64,000 nucleotides of DNA from positions 2,046,001 to 2,110,000 of the forward strand of contig NZ_MJIE01000001.1 of the NCBI RefSeq assembly GCF_001940235.1, in the 5' to 3' direction. The position numbers and the translations under genes are program-made. The stretch's first letter is position 1; the number at the start of each line of letters is the position of its first letter. Under the pieces are notes generated by a model. It saw only the letters and a list, made by a program, of their open reading frames with translations. It was not told the DNA's origin and ran no database searches. Shown here piece by piece: positions 50,817-59,772 of the stretch. The stretch is from Hornefia porci. GTDB lineage: Bacteria > Bacillota > Clostridia > Peptostreptococcales > Anaerovoracaceae.

Positions 50817-52574
50817 TTACGCCGCCGCCTCGGATTTTTCTTTGTGCTCGGCAAGCAGGGTACGCACGCCGTCTATGGCCAGCACCACTGCCAGGATGAT
50901 CAGCAGGACGTCGAGCACGCTCATCGCGATCGCCCAGCCGGTGGCCTGCACAGACAGCTCGACGATTTTTCCCTTCAGGGTCAGCACCAGAGATGTGATT
51001 GTCACCACCAGCATGAATGCCATCGGGAACAGGAACATCTTGTTGTTCTTTCCGATTTTGCCGAGCCAGGTGGCCACAGTCAGCAGTCCGAGCGCCGCGA
51101 GGAGCTGATTAGCCGCGCCGAACAGCGGCCAGATGTTCGCATATCCGTGCATGCCCAGGAGGATGCCGCAGACTACAGTGATGAGAGTCGCGACGACAGG
51201 ATTCGTTATGATTTTGCGCCAGCCCGTGGCTTCCTGCCATACCTGACCGCTTTCCAGGAAAAACTCCTGGAAGATGTAGCGGGCCAGTCTCGTGGCTGTA
51301 TCCAGCGAGGTTAGGCAGAACACCGACACCGCCAGTACGAGCATTGTGAAGATCACGGATTCCGAACCCTTCAGGAAGGGAATCGCCGCGCACATTTTGG
51401 AGATTCCGGTTGCGAAGACGACCGTCGGGGTGATGACCTGTCCGGTCTTGAAGCTGCTCCACACATATCCTACGGCGATCAGAGAAATCACAGCCAGTGC
51501 ACTCTCTACCAGCATTGCGCCGTAAGCGATGGGCCGGGCGTCTTTTTCTGTGTTAATCTGCTTGGCGGTTGTGCCGGAAGCGACCAGCGAATGGAAGCCT
51601 GAGATCGCTCCGCAGGCAATTGTTACGAACAGTGCCGGGAACATGTAGCCGAGGGAGGTTCCCTGTGCGAAGCCGTTATCCGCGTACAGCGTATCTTTGA
51701 AGCCGGTGAACGCCGGAATGTCCAGGTGCGACTGTCCCATGAGCGACGCGCCGACGATGCCGACCGCGGCCACCGCCATCATGAAATACAGCAGAAATGA
51801 ACTGAGGTAGTCTCTCGGCTGCAGCAAAATCCAGACCGGCGTGACTGACGCCACAAGGATGTAAATTCCCAGGATGATCATCCACGTTGAATTGCTCAGG
51901 TACAAAGGATGCCAGTTCAGTCCGATGGCGATGATCACTACGATGCCGACGATGCCGAGAATCGTGGAGAGCAGCAGCGACGCTTTTTTGCGGTAGACAA
52001 AGAATCCAAACAGAATCGCCAGCACGATGAACAGCAGGGAAATAATCGCTGTCGACGCATTGGAGGCGCTGGCCGCGTAGTCTACGCTGCCGTCTGCCCG
52101 GAAGGTCGCCATAAAGGTGTTCGCCACAATAGACGCGAACGCCGCAACGACCAGAAGCAGTGTCAGATAGGCGAAAACCAGAAACATCCGCTTTGCCTTG
52201 CCGCCCATGGTGTCCGCGACAACCTCGCCGATGGACTGGCCTTTGTGCCTGATGGAAGCAAACAGCGCACCGAAATCATGCACCGCACCGAAAAAGATGC
52301 CGCCGATCAGAACCCACAGAAGAACCGGCACCCAGCCGAACACGGCCGCCTGGATCGGTCCGTTGATCGGCCCCGCGCCGGCAATCGACGAGAAATGATG
52401 TCCCATCAGCACGGGCGCCTTCGCCGGGCAGTAGTCCAGACCGTCCTCCATGGTATGAGACGGAGTCGGGCGGGACGGATCCACGCCCCACTGGTCCGCC
52501 AGCCATTTGCCGTAGGTTACATATCCTATGACAAGAGCGGCGATCCCGATCAGAAAAATAATGATTGCGTTCAT
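50817..52574 (-). CDS. cstA: CstA-family carbon starvation/peptide or pyruvate transporter
   Basis: 585 residues with about 16 membrane helices. Family motifs include the N-terminal GYVTYGKWLADQWGVD, YCPAKAPVLMGHHFSSIAGA, GPIQAAVFGW and GVHDFGALFAS-like GAVHDFGALFASIRHKGQSIG. CstA proteins import peptides or pyruvate under carbon limitation. AGGGAGTG precedes the ATG. An unknown 171-residue protein lies 63 bp upstream on the same strand, so the pair is probably one transcript. Confidence 0.92.
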   Translation of the reverse strand: MNAIIIFLIGIAALVIGYVTYGKWLADQWGVDPSRPTPSHTMEDGLDYCPAKAPVLMGHHFSSIAGAGPINGPIQAAVFGWVPVLLWVLIGGIFFGAVHDFGALFASIRHKGQSIGEVVADTMGGKAKRMFLVFAYLTLLLVVAAFASIVANTFMATFRADGSVDYAASASNASTAIISLLFIVLAILFGFFVYRKKASLLLSTILGIVGIVVIIAIGLNWHPLYLSNSTWMIILGIYILVASVTPVWILLQPRDYLSSFLLYFMMAVAAVGIVGASLMGQSHLDIPAFTGFKDTLYADNGFAQGTSLGYMFPALFVTIACGAISGFHSLVASGTTAKQINTEKDARPIAYGAMLVESALAVISLIAVGYVWSSFKTGQVITPTVVFATGISKMCAAIPFLKGSESVIFTMLVLAVSVFCLTSLDTATRLARYIFQEFFLESGQVWQEATGWRKIITNPVVATLITVVCGILLGMHGYANIWPLFGAANQLLAALGLLTVATWLGKIGKNNKMFLFPMAFMLVVTITSLVLTLKGKIVELSVQATGWAIAMSVLDVLLIILAVVLAIDGVRTLLAEHKEKSEAAA

Positions 52575-52637
52575 AAATCAACACTCCCTTACAATACTAC
52601 AAAATGCATATTGAAATAAAAAATGAAAACCCTGTTA

Positions 52638-53153
52638 TCAGACTGCTCTGCGGAGGCCGCGAACGATGTCCCGCGCCGCGGCGTTGCCATAAACCCTGCG
52701 CCGCGCCAGATCCACGATCACGAACCTTCCCTGGCAGAATCCGCGGAAGGACAGACTGTAACTGCGGTAGAACTTCATGCGTCTGAGTCTGCGTATCGTT
52801 TCCGGTTCTACCGGCTCTTCGCTCAGAAAAATCCCGGTCACGAGGCTCGACATATGGTCCCTTGGCATGGTTCGTTGTCCCTGACGAATCAGCTGCGGCT
52901 CGATCACATCGTTCACCGCCGTCAGAAATTTTGTCAGATCCTCTTCCATCACCTTTCGGCGCCGGGCGAAAAACACGTGCTCATGATTCAGCGTTCTCCA
53001 CAGCTCCGCTTTCTTTAACAAAACATACCTGGCGCTGGACGCGTCCAGCCGTGCGTATGCGTCGAAGACATGATCACCAGCGCGATATTCTCTCACAATA
53101 TCGTAGCTGTCCTGATAAGTCGAAAGCAGTCTTTCAAAAAAATTTCTGTCCAT
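52638..53153 (-). CDS. Small protein of unknown function upstream of cstA
   Basis: 171 residues, basic, no membrane helix or signal peptide. It contains SARYVLLKKAELWRTLNHEH, HVFFARRRKV and a C-terminal MKFYRSYSLSFRGFCQGRF. I do not recall a named family with confidence. ATG at 53153 has GGAGAGGA upstream. Promoter and spacing put it first in a two-gene unit with cstA; a role in transport or its control is inference. Confidence 0.7.
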   Translation of the reverse strand: MDRNFFERLLSTYQDSYDIVREYRAGDHVFDAYARLDASSARYVLLKKAELWRTLNHEHVFFARRRKVMEEDLTKFLTAVNDVIEPQLIRQGQRTMPRDHMSSLVTGIFLSEEPVEPETIRRLRRMKFYRSYSLSFRGFCQGRFVIVDLARRRVYGNAAARDIVRGLRRAV

Positions 53154-53181
53154 CTACATTTCCTCTCCTGATAACGCCGTA

Positions 53182-53210
53182 ATAATATCACTGCTGGGCA
53201 AAGAATGCAA
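53182..53210 (-). promoter_or_regulatory. Promoter of the unknown gene-cstA unit
   Basis: On the minus strand TTGCAT (53210-53205), 17 bp, TATTAT (53187-53182). Confidence 0.65.
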
Positions 53211-53599
53211 TAGTTTTTTGTTATTTAAAACAATTTTTTTTATTTATTTTTGTTGCGATGTTTTAACTCGTGCGGAAGAAATATTGCCATCAGTATTTTT
53301 AATCCTTCTGTGGAGAACAGAGCCGGAACGAGACTGACCGGAGCCGGCGCCTCAGCAGGTAAAAAATTACCTGCTACAGACTGGGAGCTTACTTTTCTGT
53401 TGCACAATGACGAAAAAGTCAATAAAATAGAAACGCAGCCATAATATTACAGCGCTGTCCGTCTTTCTTTTGTTGCTTCCCGGTATTGAATGGATAAATC
53501 GCTATAGGGGTGTAACGAGAGTTTCCCTTATATGGTCGTAGAGCGGTAAGCACGGGATGATCTGTACATAGATGTGGAATATTGGAGAGTAACAGACAT
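53211..53599. other. AT-rich region between the cstA unit and the nucleotidyltransferase
   Basis: It contains a perfect hairpin AGCAGGTAA-AAAA-TTACCTGCT (53354-53375) and a plus-strand promoter TTGCAC-17 bp-TAAAAT (53400-53428). A 64-codon frame at 53250-53444 has no ribosome site and is not called. Confidence 0.6.
53400..53428 (+). promoter_or_regulatory. Promoter of the nucleotidyltransferase gene
   Basis: TTGCAC (53400-53405), 17 bp, TAAAAT (53423-53428). The leader is about 165 nt. Confidence 0.6.
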
Positions 53600-54388
53600 A
53601 TGGATTTTAAGGAACTCATGAACACGGCAGAGTATGATTTTCTGCGAACGAATAAGCGTCTGGGAGACAGGATTATGCTGCTCGGTTTGGGCGGCAGCTA
53701 TGCTTACGGCACAAATAACGAAGGCAGCGATATCGATTTTCGCGGTGTCACGCTTATGATGCCGTCCGATCTGCTGGGACTGACAAAATTTGAGCAGTAT
53801 GAGGATGATAAGACTGATACAGTTATTTATGGATTCAACAAGATGGTAAAGCTGCTTTTGGAGTGCAATCCGAATGCCTGTGAAATGCTTGGGTTAGATG
53901 AGGAACAATATCTGATCAAGTCGGAATTGGGGCAGGAACTTATCAATAACAGCAGGCTTTTCCTTTCCAAAAGAGCGGTTAAATCCTTCGGGGGATATGC
54001 GGGCGCGCAACTTCGCAGGCTTCAAAACGCTATCGCGAGAGATACACTGTCACAGAGTGGCGGGGAAAAGCATATCCTGAGATCAGTAATGAATGTGCTG
54101 GACGATTTTAATCGCGGATATGCAGGTAAAGAAAACGGGAGCATCCGGCTGTACATTGACCGGGCGGAGAATCCTGAACTGGAAACAGAGATTTTTGCAG
54201 ATGTAAGCTACAGACATTTTCCTCTTCGGGATTATACGAATCTGTGGGGAACCATGAGGTCGGTAGTCCGTGAGTATGACAAGATCGGCAGGCGTAATAA
54301 GAAAAAGGATGAGGATCATCTGAATAAACACGCAATGCACCTGATCAGACTGCTTCAAAGACAGACCTGCCGGACAGTCCTGATATGA
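53600..54388 (+). CDS. DNA polymerase beta-superfamily nucleotidyltransferase, C-terminally truncated
   Basis: 262 residues from the ATG at 53600 (GGAGAG 10 bp upstream). The catalytic motif is GGSYAYGTNNEGSDIDFRGV, with metal-binding SDIDF, as in the PF10127 (RlaP-type) nucleotidyltransferases. KLLLECNPNACEMLGL and KHAMHLIRLLQ follow. The frame then shifts: the next frame carries KKVEAFVERINRNA, which looks like the family's C-terminus, but the stretch between is short. Likely a decayed or internally deleted gene, at the edge of a region of broken genes. Confidence 0.75.
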   Translation: MDFKELMNTAEYDFLRTNKRLGDRIMLLGLGGSYAYGTNNEGSDIDFRGVTLMMPSDLLGLTKFEQYEDDKTDTVIYGFNKMVKLLLECNPNACEMLGLDEEQYLIKSELGQELINNSRLFLSKRAVKSFGGYAGAQLRRLQNAIARDTLSQSGGEKHILRSVMNVLDDFNRGYAGKENGSIRLYIDRAENPELETEIFADVSYRHFPLRDYTNLWGTMRSVVREYDKIGRRNKKKDEDHLNKHAMHLIRLLQRQTCRTVLI

Positions 54389-54560
54389 AGAAGGTGGAAG
54401 CTTTTGTGGAGCGAATCAACAGGAATGCTATGATCGGGATCGCGACTTTTGTGACCTGCAATCTGGCATAAATGTCGTTGAGTGAGATGGAACAGATCAT
54501 AAGCTCTGATCAGGAGTGGTACCTCAAGGAGAAATATCTGGAACTGAAGAGGTGGTAATA
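54389..54560 (+). pseudogene. Remnants after the nucleotidyltransferase
   Basis: Two short pieces in one frame, KKVEAFVERINRNA (from 54385) and SEMEQIISSDQEWYLKEKY (from 54472), are separated by a stop. They probably derive from the missing C-terminus of the preceding gene or a neighbour. Confidence 0.4.
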
Positions 54561-54626
54561 TGGCTTGATTTGTGATTCTTCCTCTCAGACGGCTGTCAAA
54601 GAATAATTATGGAAAAGAAGGGATCA

Positions 54627-55304
54627 ATTTGCTGAAATTCAACAATCTTGAAGAACTGATCGGTGAAGCAACAAAAAACAGGCGGTGGAGCTTAAGAAGC
54701 CCAAAAGCTGGTGCAAAAGCGTCAGTGCCTTTGCCAATACATCAGGAGGCATTCTGATCTTTGGAATCGCCAATGACAATTCTGTTATTGGTTTGCCGGA
54801 TGCAGAGCATGACGCGGAAGCAGTCAGTGAAATCATGAAAAACCGTCTGTCCCCTGTTCCGGAGTTCCACCTGTCTTTTCATGTGGCAGAAAATGGGAAG
54901 AAGCTTTTGCTGCTGCATATTTTCAAAGGGGAAGAGACACCATATTACTACTTGAGGCGGCGGATTATTCTTTTACCAAGCTGAGAGAACGGTTCAAGGT
55001 CTGGATCGGGAAGAGTTTAGTGGAGAAAGACTTATCATCCTTTGGGATGATCGGCACAAATGGGAACCTCACGAATGCAGGCGTCCTCCTTGCGGATGAA
55101 TCCCCCATTCGATGGTCAAGAGTATTCTGCACCCGCTGGAACGGCAAAACAAAAAGCGGCGGCATTGTAGATGCGCTGAATCATGCCGAGTACGCTGGAA
55201 GCCTCATCTCTCTTTTGAACGACGCAGAATCGTTTATAAAGAATAACTCTAAGACCATTTGGAAGAAATTGCCTGACTCAAGACTTGAACTGCCGGAATT
55301 TTAC
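54627..55304 (+). pseudogene. Broken Schlafen/AlbA_2-type ATP-binding gene
   Basis: Three pieces in three frames line up as one protein: KFNNLEELIGEATK (from 54633), VELKKPKSWCKSVSAFANTSGG ending at EETPYYY (about 54683-54950), and YSFTKLRERFKVW through GNLTNAGVLLADESP, RVFCTRWNGK to DSRLELPE (about 54960-55304). These match RecG-like/Schlafen ATP-binding proteins of Firmicutes. There are two frameshifts and a deletion of roughly 60-70 codons between pieces two and three. The last piece runs in frame into the SNF2 helicase. Confidence 0.75.
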
Positions 55305-57491
55305 CACAAGGTTGTGCCTCAGCTGAGAGAAATGACAGAGCTTTCCGAGCCGGATGATGAGGAAATACAGAGATACCTGCCGCCTGAAGCGAAGATATTC
55401 TATTATCTGGATGCAGAGGAGGATCAGGTGTTCGGCCGCGGGGTTGCTTTGTACAACACAAGGAGGCATAGCCTGTCGGAATCGCTGAATAACAGGCCCC
55501 TGGAGCCTTACCGTGATCTGGATGCGGAAATCAGAGCGCGTGATGCGATGGAAGCCTATTTCCCATACTATGATGAGGAGCGGGATCTGTTTTATAACGA
55601 TCGGGAGGACGGGATCTGCCAGTTTCTGCAGGACGGCCTCGACCGGCTGTTCACCATCGGCGAGGTGCGCAGTACTGAGCGTTTCCAGAGCCTCGGCGTA
55701 AAGCGTACCATTCCGCTCAATATCGGTGTCTCCATGGAGAACAATCTGCTGGATCTGAAGGTGACGAGCGATGAATATTCGGAGGAGGAGCTTCTGGATA
55801 TTCTTCAGGCCTACCGGGAGAAAAAGAAATTTTTCCGCCTGAAGAACGGGAATTTCCTGCTGCTTGCTGAACAGGAAAATAATGCGGTGGCGGAGCTCAG
55901 CATGATGCTGGATACGATGCAGGTGAGTCTGAAGGACTTCGTCCGCGGGAAAATGCAGATCCCTGCGTACCGTGCTTTGTATCTTGACCGGATGATGCAG
56001 AGTATGGAGAATGTATATGCCGACCGGGATCGGCACTTCCGTTCGCTGGTCCGGGATTTCCGCACGGTGGAGGAATCGGACTATGAAGTGCCCGAGGCGC
56101 TCCGGGGAGTGCTGCGTCCTTATCAGACAGTCGGGTATCAGTGGCTCCGCATGCTTGATCATTGCGGCTTTGGCGGAATTCTGGCGGACGATATGGGTCT
56201 GGGGAAAACGCTGCAGATCATTACGCTGCTCGCGTCTTTGCAGGGGGACGGGGTGTCGATGATTGTGACTCCCGCATCTCTGGTTTACAACTGGCGCGAG
56301 GAGTTCCGGCGGTTCGCACCGGAATTGAAGGTTTGCACGGTTACAGGAACGGCGGGAACGCGCCGCGATGTGATTGAGGCGGTGAACAAAGAAAACCGGG
56401 ATGTGGATGTTCTGATCACCTCGTATGATCTTCTGAAAAGAGACATCGATGCTTACGAGGACGCTGAATTTCGCTTTGTTGTCCTCGATGAAGCACAATA
56501 TATTAAAAACGCCAGAACATCGGCGGCCCGGTCGGTGAAGCTTCTGCGGGGGCAGACCAGATTCGCCCTGACAGGCACGCCTATCGAGAACAGGCTCAGC
56601 GATCTGTGGAGCATTTTTGACTTCCTGATGCCGGGTTTCCTGTTCGATTATGAGACTTTCCGGCGGGAGATCGAGACTCCGGTCGTCAGAGGCGGGGATG
56701 AGGCGAAGGCGGAGCAGCTGAAAAGAATGGTAACGCCCTTTGTTCTCCGCCGGCTGAAGCAGGACGTTCTGAAGGAACTTCCGGAAAAGCTGGAGGAGAT
56801 CCAGTACACCTCTATGGAAAGCCGCCAGCAGCAATTGTATGACGCGCAGGTGCTGCATATCCGGAATCTTCTCGCGGAGGCGGACTACCAGAAGGACCGG
56901 TTCCGGATTCTGGCAGAGCTCACACGGCTGCGGCAGATATGCTGCGATCCCGCCCTTTGCTTTGAAAATTACCGGAAAGGCTCCGCCAAGCGCCAGCGCT
57001 GCATAGAGCTGATCCGGAGCGCGATGGAGGGCGGACATAAAATCCTGCTCTTCTCACAGTTTACCTCTATGCTGGAGCTTCTCGAGGAAGATCTGCGCAG
57101 TGAGGGAATCGCATATTACAAAATCACGGGGGCTACGGCGAAGGAAAAACGGATACGGATGGTGAACGCGTTCAACGGAGACGATACGCCGGTCTTCCTG
57201 ATTTCGCTGAAAGCCGGCGGCACAGGTCTGAATCTGGTCGGGGCGGATATCGTGATCCACTATGATCCCTGGTGGAATTTCGCCGCACAGAACCAGGCGA
57301 CCGACCGCGCACACCGGATCGGGCAGAAAAATATCGTCAGCGTCTATAAGCTGATTCTCAAGGACACGATTGAGGAACGGATTATCGAGATGCAGGACAG
57401 TAAGCAGAAATTGTCGGAAGACATCCTCGGGGCAGAGGATATTTCCAGCAGCGCCATCGACCGGGACGAGCTGCTGCAGCTCCTGGGGTAG
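55020..57491 (+). CDS. SNF2 helicase whose N-terminus is replaced by a Schlafen-type fragment
   Basis: 823 residues from a GTG at 55020; the true start is unclear. Residues 1-95 come from the broken Schlafen-type gene (GNLTNAGVLLADESPIRWSR; DSRLELPE). From about residue 96 (FYHKVVPQLREM) the sequence is a bacterial SNF2/DEAD-like ATPase: DDMGLGKTLQIITLL near 390, LDEAQYIKN, LTGTPIENRLSDLWS, LLFSQFTSMLELLEED, GGTGLNLVGAD, and QATDRAHRIGQ. Normal relatives have a 400-500-residue N-terminal region with a SWIM zinc finger and helicase-associated domain, largely missing here. The ATPase motors look intact, so it may still function or be decaying. Confidence 0.82.
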   Translation: MEKDLSSFGMIGTNGNLTNAGVLLADESPIRWSRVFCTRWNGKTKSGGIVDALNHAEYAGSLISLLNDAESFIKNNSKTIWKKLPDSRLELPEFYHKVVPQLREMTELSEPDDEEIQRYLPPEAKIFYYLDAEEDQVFGRGVALYNTRRHSLSESLNNRPLEPYRDLDAEIRARDAMEAYFPYYDEERDLFYNDREDGICQFLQDGLDRLFTIGEVRSTERFQSLGVKRTIPLNIGVSMENNLLDLKVTSDEYSEEELLDILQAYREKKKFFRLKNGNFLLLAEQENNAVAELSMMLDTMQVSLKDFVRGKMQIPAYRALYLDRMMQSMENVYADRDRHFRSLVRDFRTVEESDYEVPEALRGVLRPYQTVGYQWLRMLDHCGFGGILADDMGLGKTLQIITLLASLQGDGVSMIVTPASLVYNWREEFRRFAPELKVCTVTGTAGTRRDVIEAVNKENRDVDVLITSYDLLKRDIDAYEDAEFRFVVLDEAQYIKNARTSAARSVKLLRGQTRFALTGTPIENRLSDLWSIFDFLMPGFLFDYETFRREIETPVVRGGDEAKAEQLKRMVTPFVLRRLKQDVLKELPEKLEEIQYTSMESRQQQLYDAQVLHIRNLLAEADYQKDRFRILAELTRLRQICCDPALCFENYRKGSAKRQRCIELIRSAMEGGHKILLFSQFTSMLELLEEDLRSEGIAYYKITGATAKEKRIRMVNAFNGDDTPVFLISLKAGGTGLNLVGADIVIHYDPWWNFAAQNQATDRAHRIGQKNIVSVYKLILKDTIEERIIEMQDSKQKLSEDILGAEDISSSAIDRDELLQLLG

Positions 57492-57599
57492 TCCGTACCG
57501 CTGTCCGGACGCACCTCGCCCGGATGATTCACACCGCTGCCGGCCGCCGCCCGGGAGGATAATCCGTACCGCTGCCCGGCTGTGGCGCGGTCAGAAGTC
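57492..57599. other. Short convergent spacer with imperfect repeats
   Basis: TCCGTACCGCTGTCCGG-like fragments repeat two to three times (near 57490 and 57563). The SNF2 and HAD genes converge here. Confidence 0.6.
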
Positions 57600-58289
57600 T
57601 TACGCCATCGCCTGAATGTCGTCCGCGGTGAGATCGCGGTAGTCGTTGATGCGGTGAGCCTCATTCGGCCGCAGATCCTTGGGATCGTATAAAAGAGCAT
57701 GCATGCCCGCGCTCCGCGCACCCTTGATATCGAATTCATAGTTGTCGCCGATGAACAGGATCTCATCCGGCTCCGCCTTCGCTTTCTCTATACAGCACTG
57801 GAAAAAGGCGGGGTCCGGTTTGTCGATGCCGATCTCCTCGCTGGTGACGATAAAATCAAAGTATTCTCCAAGCTTCAGCTGATCCAGCTTCTGATACTGA
57901 ATCAGCGCGGTCATGTTGGTGCCGACGCCCAGCCGGATGTCGCTGTTCCGCAGCATTGCCAGGCATTCCCGGATGCCCGGCTCGCGGATGGCGGTGTCCA
58001 TCAGCGTTTTCCAATAGAGATTGCTCATGGTCAGCGCGTGGGGGAACACCGGAAGGTCCCGCTCCTCCAGGAACCGCTGGAACCGGATGATCCGGTTGTG
58101 GCTCGCTGCGATGGGGCCCATTTCATCAAACTGCTGTTTCATGATTTTGTCGATGCCTTCGGTGGTCTCCCGGGTCGTCAGCCCGAACTCACGCTCGCAA
58201 TAGGCGCAGATCGCGTACATGGCGATGCGGTGGCTGTCTTTATAGTCATAGAGGGTGTCGTCCAGATCAAATATTACGGTCTTAATCAT
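57600..58289 (-). CDS. HAD-superfamily hydrolase
   Basis: 229 residues, full-length. Motif I DLDDTLYD (nucleophile and acid/base Asp), motif II threonine in GVGTNMTALIQ, motif III lysine in GIDKPDPAFF, and motif IV FIGDNYEFDIKGA. The helical cap between motifs I and II places it with the phosphoglycolate phosphatase/YjjG-like group, which often removes phosphate from nucleotides or sugars. Substrate is unknown. It is alone, convergent with the SNF2 gene and divergent from pirin. Confidence 0.9.
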   Translation of the reverse strand: MIKTVIFDLDDTLYDYKDSHRIAMYAICAYCEREFGLTTRETTEGIDKIMKQQFDEMGPIAASHNRIIRFQRFLEERDLPVFPHALTMSNLYWKTLMDTAIREPGIRECLAMLRNSDIRLGVGTNMTALIQYQKLDQLKLGEYFDFIVTSEEIGIDKPDPAFFQCCIEKAKAEPDEILFIGDNYEFDIKGARSAGMHALLYDPKDLRPNEAHRINDYRDLTADDIQAMA

Positions 58290-58553
58290 ACTCAGTCTCG
58301 CTTTCTCATCGTTCTTACAGCATAATCGAAATCATATCGGTCTTTTCATACCGGACTTTAATTGTATCACAAAGCCATCGCGTCTGTTCCCGTTTCTTAT
58401 GATGCTTATGTGAATTTTTTCGGCGTTTTTGAACTGAGGACAAAACTGTCGCTGGATTTATACGCATATGTTAGTTTCGCAGGGAAAGGGGCAAATATAT
58501 GATACACAGAATTGAATTCAGAAACGGAAATGAAACACAGAAGGAGAGTAGAG

Positions 58554-59405
58554 ATGAAGAGAACGATCAGAAAGGCAGTAACAGGTTTCCGTACGGTGGA
58601 CGGTGCAGGCGTGAGTCTGGTTCGCGTGCTGGGACATGATGATGTGGAGGAATTCGATCCGATCCTGATGCTGGACTCATTTGACAGCACCAGTCCCGAG
58701 GATTACACCGCCGGTTTTCCGATGCATCCGCATCGCGGAATTGAAACGGTGAGCTATCTCTATCGGGGGAAGATGGTACACAAAGATACCCTGGGAAATG
58801 AGGACTGCATATCCGACGGAGAGGTTCAGTGGATGAACTCCGGATCGGGAATTCTTCATGAGGAGCAGGTGCCGGCGGCTGAGCGTCTGCTGGGCGTTCA
58901 GCTCTGGCTGAACCTTCCGGAAGAGGATAAAATGAGCGTCCCGACTTACCGTGCGATAAGGAGAAATGAAATCAGGGAAATTCCCTTTGAGGGAGGGTTC
59001 CTCCGTCTGCTTGCCGGCGTTTACGGAGAGTATCAGGGCCACCGCGGAGATCATCTTCCGCTGGACTACTATGACGTACATCTGGATGAAAACGCGGAGC
59101 TTGTGATTCCCACAGAGGAGGATGAATCCGTGATGGTATTCACCCTTCTGGGAGACGCGCTCGTTGCAGATGAGCCGGTCAGAGAGAAGACTGCAGTGAA
59201 GCTGACTGAGGGAGACAGTCTGTCCCTGCGGGGGGCGGCCGGCGGTTCACAGATTCTGGTGATGAAATCCAGAGCGCTGCATGAACCGGTGGCCTGGGCG
59301 GGACCCATTGTCATGAATTCCGGACAGGAGCTTAGCGAAGCCTTCCTCGAACTGGAAGAAGGAACTTTTATCAGAGAACGCCCGGACTTCAACACCGGGC
59401 GTTGA
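58554..59405 (+). CDS. Pirin-family bicupin
   Basis: 283 residues from the ATG at 58554 (AAGGAG upstream). The metal ligands are in HPHRGIETVSYLYRGKMVH and SGSGILHEEQ; the last part has a second cupin ending REKTAVKLTEGDSLSL. Pirins bind iron; some are quercetinases or redox-responsive cofactors. No partner gene is adjacent. A strong terminator follows. Confidence 0.9.
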   Translation: MKRTIRKAVTGFRTVDGAGVSLVRVLGHDDVEEFDPILMLDSFDSTSPEDYTAGFPMHPHRGIETVSYLYRGKMVHKDTLGNEDCISDGEVQWMNSGSGILHEEQVPAAERLLGVQLWLNLPEEDKMSVPTYRAIRRNEIREIPFEGGFLRLLAGVYGEYQGHRGDHLPLDYYDVHLDENAELVIPTEEDESVMVFTLLGDALVADEPVREKTAVKLTEGDSLSLRGAAGGSQILVMKSRALHEPVAWAGPIVMNSGQELSEAFLELEEGTFIRERPDFNTGR

Positions 59406-59426
59406 CCGGATCCGAAGGTCTGAGAG

Positions 59427-59455
59427 AAGTGTCTGCCGATGCGGCAGGCACTTTT
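59427..59455 (+). terminator. Rho-independent terminator of pirin
   Basis: AAGTGTCTGCC, loop GATGC, GGCAGGCACTT with one G-U pair, then TTT. Confidence 0.85.
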
Positions 59456-59772
59456 GTTGTGGCTGGGTTTTCCGGAGAATAAACAAATAAATATGACAGC
59501 TGGTGGAAACGTAAGAACTCTGAATATTACCTCTTGACAAATGTCACTTCATAACAGTGGAAGGGTATAATTTCTGAACCGGAGAAAATGTAAGAAGGGT
59601 ATGATTTTGTACGGCATATTACGGGATTTTTCTGTGTAGACTCTCTATCGCAATCAAATTTTTACGGGTAGGATGATAATCTGATTCCATTTTTTTATAT
59701 GTAATGGTATACTTGGAACTGGAAGTTCAAGGGGAATATGCTTCCTTATATCGTTAGTGGAGGTGAGTGACA
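59456..59772. other. AT-rich leader of the PAS-sigma54 activator
   Basis: TTGACA (59534) and TATAAT (59566) are both perfect hexamers but 26 bp apart, too far for one promoter. Nothing coding is recognised. Confidence 0.5.

Noticed and set aside
59534..59571. TTGACA and TATAAT before the PAS activator as one promoter
   Set aside because: The 26-bp spacing is too long for sigma-A recognition.
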